DNA of 64,000 nt from Paenibacillus kyungheensis (GTDB lineage: Bacteria > Bacillota > Bacilli > Paenibacillales > Paenibacillaceae), in assembly GCF_028606985.1 (NCBI RefSeq), contig NZ_CP117416.1:1030001-1094000 (forward strand), given 5' to 3'. The position numbers were made by a program, and so were the translations under genes. Below are positions 59,780-64,000 of this stretch, in pieces; position 1 is the stretch's first letter, and each line of letters opens with the position of its first letter. The notes under the pieces were generated by a model. That model made no database searches. It worked only from the letters and a program-made list of their open reading frames with translations, and was not told the DNA's origin.

Positions 59780-60847
59780 ATGTCGAATCATGTTGAAATC
59801 CCAGCAACGATGAAAGCAGCAGTAATGACAGAGCCCGGTCAGATCATTATCGAAGATATTCCTGTTCCTACACCACAGGCTAATGAGGTATTAATTCAAG
59901 TGGTTGCTGTAGGAGTATGCGGATCAGATGTACATTATTATGAGCATGGACGTATAGGTCCATACGTAGTAGAAAAGCCAATTATTTTGGGACATGAATG
60001 TGCTGGAATTGTGGTCAGTGTAGGTGAACAAGTATCACGTTTTAACGTCGGAGATCGGGTAGCAATTGAACCGGGAGTCACTTGTGGACATTGCGAATAT
60101 TGCAAAGAGGGACGATATAATTTATGCCCGGACGTGCAATTTCTGGCGACACCGCCTGTAGATGGAGCATTTGTACAATATATCGTTATGCGTCATGACT
60201 TTGTTTTTCCTATTCCAGATCACCTTTCTTTTGAAGAAGCCGCTATGAATGAACCATTTTCGGTAGGGATTCATGCAGCTAGAAGATGTCGTCTACAACC
60301 TGGTTCAACGATAGCGATTATGGGAATGGGGCCGGTTGGATTGATGGCTGTCGCTGCTGCCAAATGTTTTGGGGCTACACGTATTATAGTCACTGATCTA
60401 GAACCTATCCGTTTAGAAGCCGCTCGCAAAATGGGTGCAACTGAAGTCATAAATGTTAAAGAAGAAGATCCTGTAGCGAAAATAAAAGAGCTAACCCATG
60501 GTAGAGGTGTAGACGTTGCATGGGAAACAGCTGGAAATCCCAAAGCTTTGCAAAGTGCATTATCTTCTATTAGACGTGGCGGCAAATTAGTAATCGTCGG
60601 GTTGCCTCCTCAAGATCAAATTCCTGTTAATGTACCTGCAATTGCAGATAATGAGATCGATATTTATGGCGTATTTCGCTATGCCAATACATACCCGATG
60701 GGAATCGAATTTCTCTCGTCTGGTAAAGTAGATGCGAACCTGATTATTACAGATAAATATCCATTATCTCGCACACAAGAAGCGATGGAACGAGCTATCC
60801 ATCACAAAAATGAAAGTCTTAAAATTATTGTTTATCCAAATGAGTGA
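59780..60847 (+). CDS. Zinc-dependent polyol (sorbitol/xylitol) dehydrogenase
   Basis: A 355-aa medium-chain dehydrogenase starting at ATG 59780 with GGGAGGA nine bases upstream. Catalytic zinc ligands are Cys47 (GVCGSD), His72 and Glu73 (GHE); the structural zinc Cys are 102, 105, 108 and 116 (CGHCEYCKEGRYNLC). The NAD-binding motif GMGPVGLMA follows. The sequence VCGSDVHYYEHGRIG is typical of sorbitol/xylitol dehydrogenases, which oxidise polyols to ketoses. It is a single gene, separately promoted and divergent from the LacI gene. Confidence 0.92.
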   Translation: MSNHVEIPATMKAAVMTEPGQIIIEDIPVPTPQANEVLIQVVAVGVCGSDVHYYEHGRIGPYVVEKPIILGHECAGIVVSVGEQVSRFNVGDRVAIEPGVTCGHCEYCKEGRYNLCPDVQFLATPPVDGAFVQYIVMRHDFVFPIPDHLSFEEAAMNEPFSVGIHAARRCRLQPGSTIAIMGMGPVGLMAVAAAKCFGATRIIVTDLEPIRLEAARKMGATEVINVKEEDPVAKIKELTHGRGVDVAWETAGNPKALQSALSSIRRGGKLVIVGLPPQDQIPVNVPAIADNEIDIYGVFRYANTYPMGIEFLSSGKVDANLIITDKYPLSRTQEAMERAIHHKNESLKIIVYPNE

Positions 60848-60868
60848 ATAATATTCAAAAAATGTCGT

Positions 60869-60915
60869 AAGTTGCCGATATTAGGGGAAGAGCTCTAATA
60901 TTGGCGACTTTTTCT
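60869..60915 (+). terminator. Terminator after polyol dehydrogenase
   Basis: AAGTTGCCGATATTAG pairs with CTAATATTGGCGACTT (two mismatches), followed by TTTTTC. Confidence 0.8.
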
Positions 60916-61008
60916 ATTTTTCAGAGAAATAAGGATACTTTAGCTGATATTTATAGAACAGCGCATACTCTTTGATATATGCACATTATGATTAGAAAAG
61001 AGGATACA

Positions 61009-62913
61009 ATGACTTCTTTATCCGGTTTGGCATTTTTGAAAGCTAAGTTTCCTCATACTGAGAAAGTAATCAGTATGGCTCCACAAGAAAATTCTGCGGT
61101 AACACTTACTTCAGTTGCTCAAGAACAAGATGATTTATCGAATGTACATATTACTTATGGAGCCAAACAGAGCTATCTGCATGAACAACATCCATTTAAT
61201 GAAATTAAAATCTTATTAGATTCATTAAAAAATGAAAAAATAGATCATATGCTTTTTTATGGTATTGGTTTAGGACATCATATTAATTATTTTCAACAAC
61301 AGTTTCCTGATGTACCTTATTCAGTCTATGAACCAAAACTTGAAATGGTGCATTACTTTAGTAAACACGGAAATATTGCAGCATTAGATACACCCAAATG
61401 GCGAGACTTGGCGATAGAAACTTCACCGAACAGTTCCATCCAATTTTTGCGTCAATTTATTGATAAAACACCTGGAACTATTTCTTTATGTATATTACCT
61501 AGTTATGAATACTTATTTCAGCAAGAGATTTTGCGATTTAAGCAAGAATTCGAACATGTCCTTAAGCACAAAAAAGGTAATCGAATTGTCAGTCATAAAT
61601 TTAGTCAGTTCTGGATGCAAAATAGTTTGAACAATTTCAAAGAAGTATGTCAGACTCCTAATATTTTTCAAAAGAAAAAAAGTTTTGAGAATAAACCTGT
61701 TGTTCTTGTATCTGCTGGTCCTTCATTAGAGGAAGAGATTCCGTATCTCAAACAAATTAAGAAAGATCAATCTGCGTATATCTTTACAGCAGGGTCTGCA
61801 CTATCGACTCTAATCAGCCACGGTCTATATCCAGATGCGGCTTGTAGTTATGATCCTCATCCTGAGAATGGTAAGGTCTTTTCTAAAGTCATGGAACAAC
61901 AAATTGCGGATATCCCTATCATTTTTGGATCATGTATTGGTGGAGATATTTTAGCAGATTATCCAGGTGCCAAGTTACACATGATTACGACTCAAGATAC
62001 TATAGGATCTTATCTATTTCCGTTTCAACGAACAGGTTATCCTGTTATTCGAGATGCATCTTCTATAGCAGTCGTTACATTACAATTACTTTGTTTGCTG
62101 CAATGTGGACCTATTATTTTGGTTGGACAAAACTTCGCTTATCGTGATGGTTATCAGTATGCAGGAGGAATTGATTATATCAATCCTCGAAAAAAAATAG
62201 ATCCTAACCAGTCTGAATATATTACAGATGTCTATGGAGGAACAGTAGCCACCAATCCTTCATTTAAGTCGATGAGAGACGAAATGTCTATCTATATTCG
62301 TATGTTCAAAAAACAAAATGTAATTAACACTACTAAAGGAGGGGCAGCAATTGCAGGTGCTCCTTTTATAGAATTAAAAGAAGTTATTAAACACCAATTA
62401 GTACCTTATACGATTGATGTAAATGCACTTAAAACACCGGAACCTGTATACAATCAAGATCATATTCCAGCAGCTATTCAACAATTGGAACAAGAACATC
62501 AAAATATGAGTCAAGCTTTATTTGATATTCAGCGTATTTTTCTAGCAATGAATCAATATATTCGTTCCAACCAACATCAATTGCTAATAGAAAGTTTCTC
62601 CACATTTGATAGTGCTTTTAATCAATGGCATAACAATCAATTTTCCAAAATATTTTTGATTCCAATGTGTCGTGTGTTTTATGAACGCTTGTATCAGCAT
62701 GTAGAGAATATGCGCAAAGAACAACAACTCATTCTTAAAGCAGAAGCAATTTTGAATCATTATGGAGCATTTTTTGAACAAGTAAAGCAGAAATATACTC
62801 AACTAATGCCTCAATATCAAGAATTGTTACAAAAATATCAAACTCAACCAAACAAAAAAATAGAGAATGAAACAATATCCAACATATATCCACATAGATC
62901 ATTAAATATATAG
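61009..62913 (+). CDS. Motility-associated (Maf-type) glycosyltransferase, DUF115 family
   Basis: A 634-aa protein, start ATG 61009 with AAGAGGA upstream. The N-terminal domain (about 20-195) precedes the DUF115 core (about 225-430), which has the Rossmann-like signature KPVVLVSAGPSLEEEIPYL and CSYDPHPENG. Maf proteins transfer nonulosonic acids (pseudaminic or legionaminic) to flagellin. No flagellar or nonulosonate-synthesis gene is in the window. The next gene encodes a secreted repeat protein, so modification of a surface protein is possible but unproven. The C-terminal third is helical and Gln/Lys-rich. Confidence 0.82.
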   Translation: MTSLSGLAFLKAKFPHTEKVISMAPQENSAVTLTSVAQEQDDLSNVHITYGAKQSYLHEQHPFNEIKILLDSLKNEKIDHMLFYGIGLGHHINYFQQQFPDVPYSVYEPKLEMVHYFSKHGNIAALDTPKWRDLAIETSPNSSIQFLRQFIDKTPGTISLCILPSYEYLFQQEILRFKQEFEHVLKHKKGNRIVSHKFSQFWMQNSLNNFKEVCQTPNIFQKKKSFENKPVVLVSAGPSLEEEIPYLKQIKKDQSAYIFTAGSALSTLISHGLYPDAACSYDPHPENGKVFSKVMEQQIADIPIIFGSCIGGDILADYPGAKLHMITTQDTIGSYLFPFQRTGYPVIRDASSIAVVTLQLLCLLQCGPIILVGQNFAYRDGYQYAGGIDYINPRKKIDPNQSEYITDVYGGTVATNPSFKSMRDEMSIYIRMFKKQNVINTTKGGAAIAGAPFIELKEVIKHQLVPYTIDVNALKTPEPVYNQDHIPAAIQQLEQEHQNMSQALFDIQRIFLAMNQYIRSNQHQLLIESFSTFDSAFNQWHNNQFSKIFLIPMCRVFYERLYQHVENMRKEQQLILKAEAILNHYGAFFEQVKQKYTQLMPQYQELLQKYQTQPNKKIENETISNIYPHRSLNI

Positions 62914-62952
62914 AAAAGCTTTTTACTTAGCATACAAAAGGGGAGCAAGAAC

Positions 62953-64000
62953 ATGGGAAGATTAAAAAGAAAAGTTCAGAAAACAAAATGGGAGAAATCA
63001 ACAAAAGCAATAGGTATCAGTCTTACACTTATTCAGATGACAAACATGTATACACCTATGATTTCTCAAGCGAGTGCAGCAATAGAATCAACAACTGAAT
63101 CTAATGCAGAGTCCGATCAGAATACCTCTGTTAATAATGATGTATATGGAGAATCGGATACTTCGAAACTTGCTATTCAAACGATGCAAGCTAATAGTTA
63201 TTCTGATATGTATATGGTGGATTATGCTCCACGCTATTCAGGATTAATGACACTTGAGCCAGTGCTTCAAATGGAATTTTCAAAAAATATCAAATTAGGC
63301 CAAGGTTCTATTCAAATTTATCGTACAGATAATGATCAATTAGTTGAAAATATTTCGATTTCCGGAAGTTATATGGAAGGTGCTACATATTCTTTTATAG
63401 ATCAACACACTATTCGTGTGACAACCAAGCAAGAATTAGCAGATAGCTTAGAATATTATATAAAAGTAGCCCCAGGTACTTTTGAAGATACAGATGGGAA
63501 TGATTTTTCAGGAATCAGTAGTCCTTACGCCTGGGTTATGCGTACGCCAGACTTTACAGCGCCAACAGCTAAAATGATCACAGATTACGGAAACGATCAT
63601 ACAGATGTATCCAAGTTGCGTCTAGGATTACAATTCAGTGAACGCGTGCGCTTAAACTATGGACAAATTCATATTTATCGATCTTCGGATGATATGGAAG
63701 TGGGCAGATTGTCATCCATTAATGGATCATTATCCGGTTTTAATATTTCAGGATACTCGGTTCATAGCGGAACAGGATTTGAATTTAAGTTGTCAAGTGG
63801 ATTGAGTAGTGAGGCTTATTACATCAATGTGGATTCGGGTCTATTTTCAGATGGAGTGGGCAATCCTTATGTAGGGATTCATGGTACATCACAATGGAAC
63901 TTCAGTATTGCAGAACAGGACTGGGAATCGCCTTATCTGGTCAACTATTCCCCACAGAAACAGATTGATACATTAAAGCCATACATGAGTATGCAATTTA
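62953..64000 (+). CDS. Secreted Ig-like-repeat surface protein (3' truncated)
   Basis: Starts at ATG 62953 with AGGGGAG upstream and stays open to the window's end, giving 349 visible residues. A long signal peptide (basic MGRLKRKVQKTKWEKSTK, hydrophobic core, SQASAA-like cleavage near residue 44) is followed by a low-complexity Ser/Thr/Asn stretch. Two beta-rich repeats of about 110 residues follow. Each has the pattern M-Y-x-x-x-F-S-x-x-I/V-x-L/F-G-Q-I-x-I-Y-R. A third repeat starts at the end. They resemble Big_5-type bacterial Ig-like domains. S-layer or adhesin function is plausible but not shown. It lies 39 bp after the glycosyltransferase and is probably co-transcribed. Confidence 0.75.
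   Translation, partial: MGRLKRKVQKTKWEKSTKAIGISLTLIQMTNMYTPMISQASAAIESTTESNAESDQNTSVNNDVYGESDTSKLAIQTMQANSYSDMYMVDYAPRYSGLMTLEPVLQMEFSKNIKLGQGSIQIYRTDNDQLVENISISGSYMEGATYSFIDQHTIRVTTKQELADSLEYYIKVAPGTFEDTDGNDFSGISSPYAWVMRTPDFTAPTAKMITDYGNDHTDVSKLRLGLQFSERVRLNYGQIHIYRSSDDMEVGRLSSINGSLSGFNISGYSVHSGTGFEFKLSSGLSSEAYYINVDSGLFSDGVGNPYVGIHGTSQWNFSIAEQDWESPYLVNYSPQKQIDTLKPYMSMQF

Overview
The window is a stretch of a low-GC Firmicute chromosome, most like Paenibacillus. The support is indirect: strong AGGAGG-type ribosome binding sites with frequent TTG/GTG starts, a CcpA/cre-like regulatory style, many plant-polysaccharide enzymes (PL11/CE12, GH43, GH52), LplB/YtcP-type sugar transporters, a Bacillus-type formate dehydrogenase, and SDR-type UxuB. 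No rRNA, tRNA, IS element, prophage or CRISPR array was recognised. The first and last genes run off the window.

Layout. 1-3 kb: end of a VTC-type polyphosphate polymerase, a DUF4956 membrane protein and a membrane-anchored CotH-family protein. 3.2-5.9 kb: a secreted fusion of rhamnogalacturonan acetylesterase and rhamnogalacturonan lyase. 6.2-8.3 kb: a chemoreceptor and a short DUF1540 protein. 8.6-10.1 kb: futalosine-pathway menaquinone genes mqnB-mqnD. 10.6-14.1 kb: formate dehydrogenase plus a DUF1641 protein. 14.3-16.2 kb: a secreted transglutaminase-like protein and a class D sortase with three cyclic-di-GMP-I riboswitches in their leaders. 16.4-18.5 kb: a MocR-type regulator broken by an 8-bp tandem duplication, divergent from a LysE exporter.

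18.7-28.2 kb is a first sugar region: GH43, a three-gene ABC importer and a GntR/LacI-type regulator, then a Gfo/Idh/MocA dehydrogenase with two TIM-barrel isomerases and a divergent AraC regulator. 28.3-30.6 kb holds a GNAT-like protein coupled to a 66-aa peptide, an acyl-CoA dehydrogenase and a small membrane protein. 30.6-36.5 kb is an RNA-repair island: a 49-aa ORF with its own promoter, a structured leader, then hen1-pnkp (overlapping) and an rtcB-family ligase. 36.8-44 kb: MFS transporter, uxuB-like SDR and uxuA, an AraC regulator and a GH52 beta-xylosidase.

44-59.5 kb is a nine-gene minus-strand operon: aldo/keto reductase, TIM-barrel isomerase, LplB-type permease, lipoprotein, YtcP-type permease, PfkB kinase, GH38 alpha-mannosidase, GH125 alpha-1,6-mannosidase and GH2 beta-galactosidase. 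A LacI-family gene lies just upstream and three copies of one 14-bp near-palindrome lie between. It looks like an intracellular route for importing and dismantling mannose- and galactose-containing glycans. 59.7-64 kb: a polyol dehydrogenase, a Maf-type (DUF115) glycosyltransferase and the start of a secreted Ig-like-repeat surface protein.

The parts most worth following are the three-riboswitch sortase/transglutaminase locus, the Hen1-Pnkp-RtcB island with its small ORF and leader, the GH38-GH125-GH2 operon with its operators, and the clean 8-bp duplication that breaks the MocR gene.
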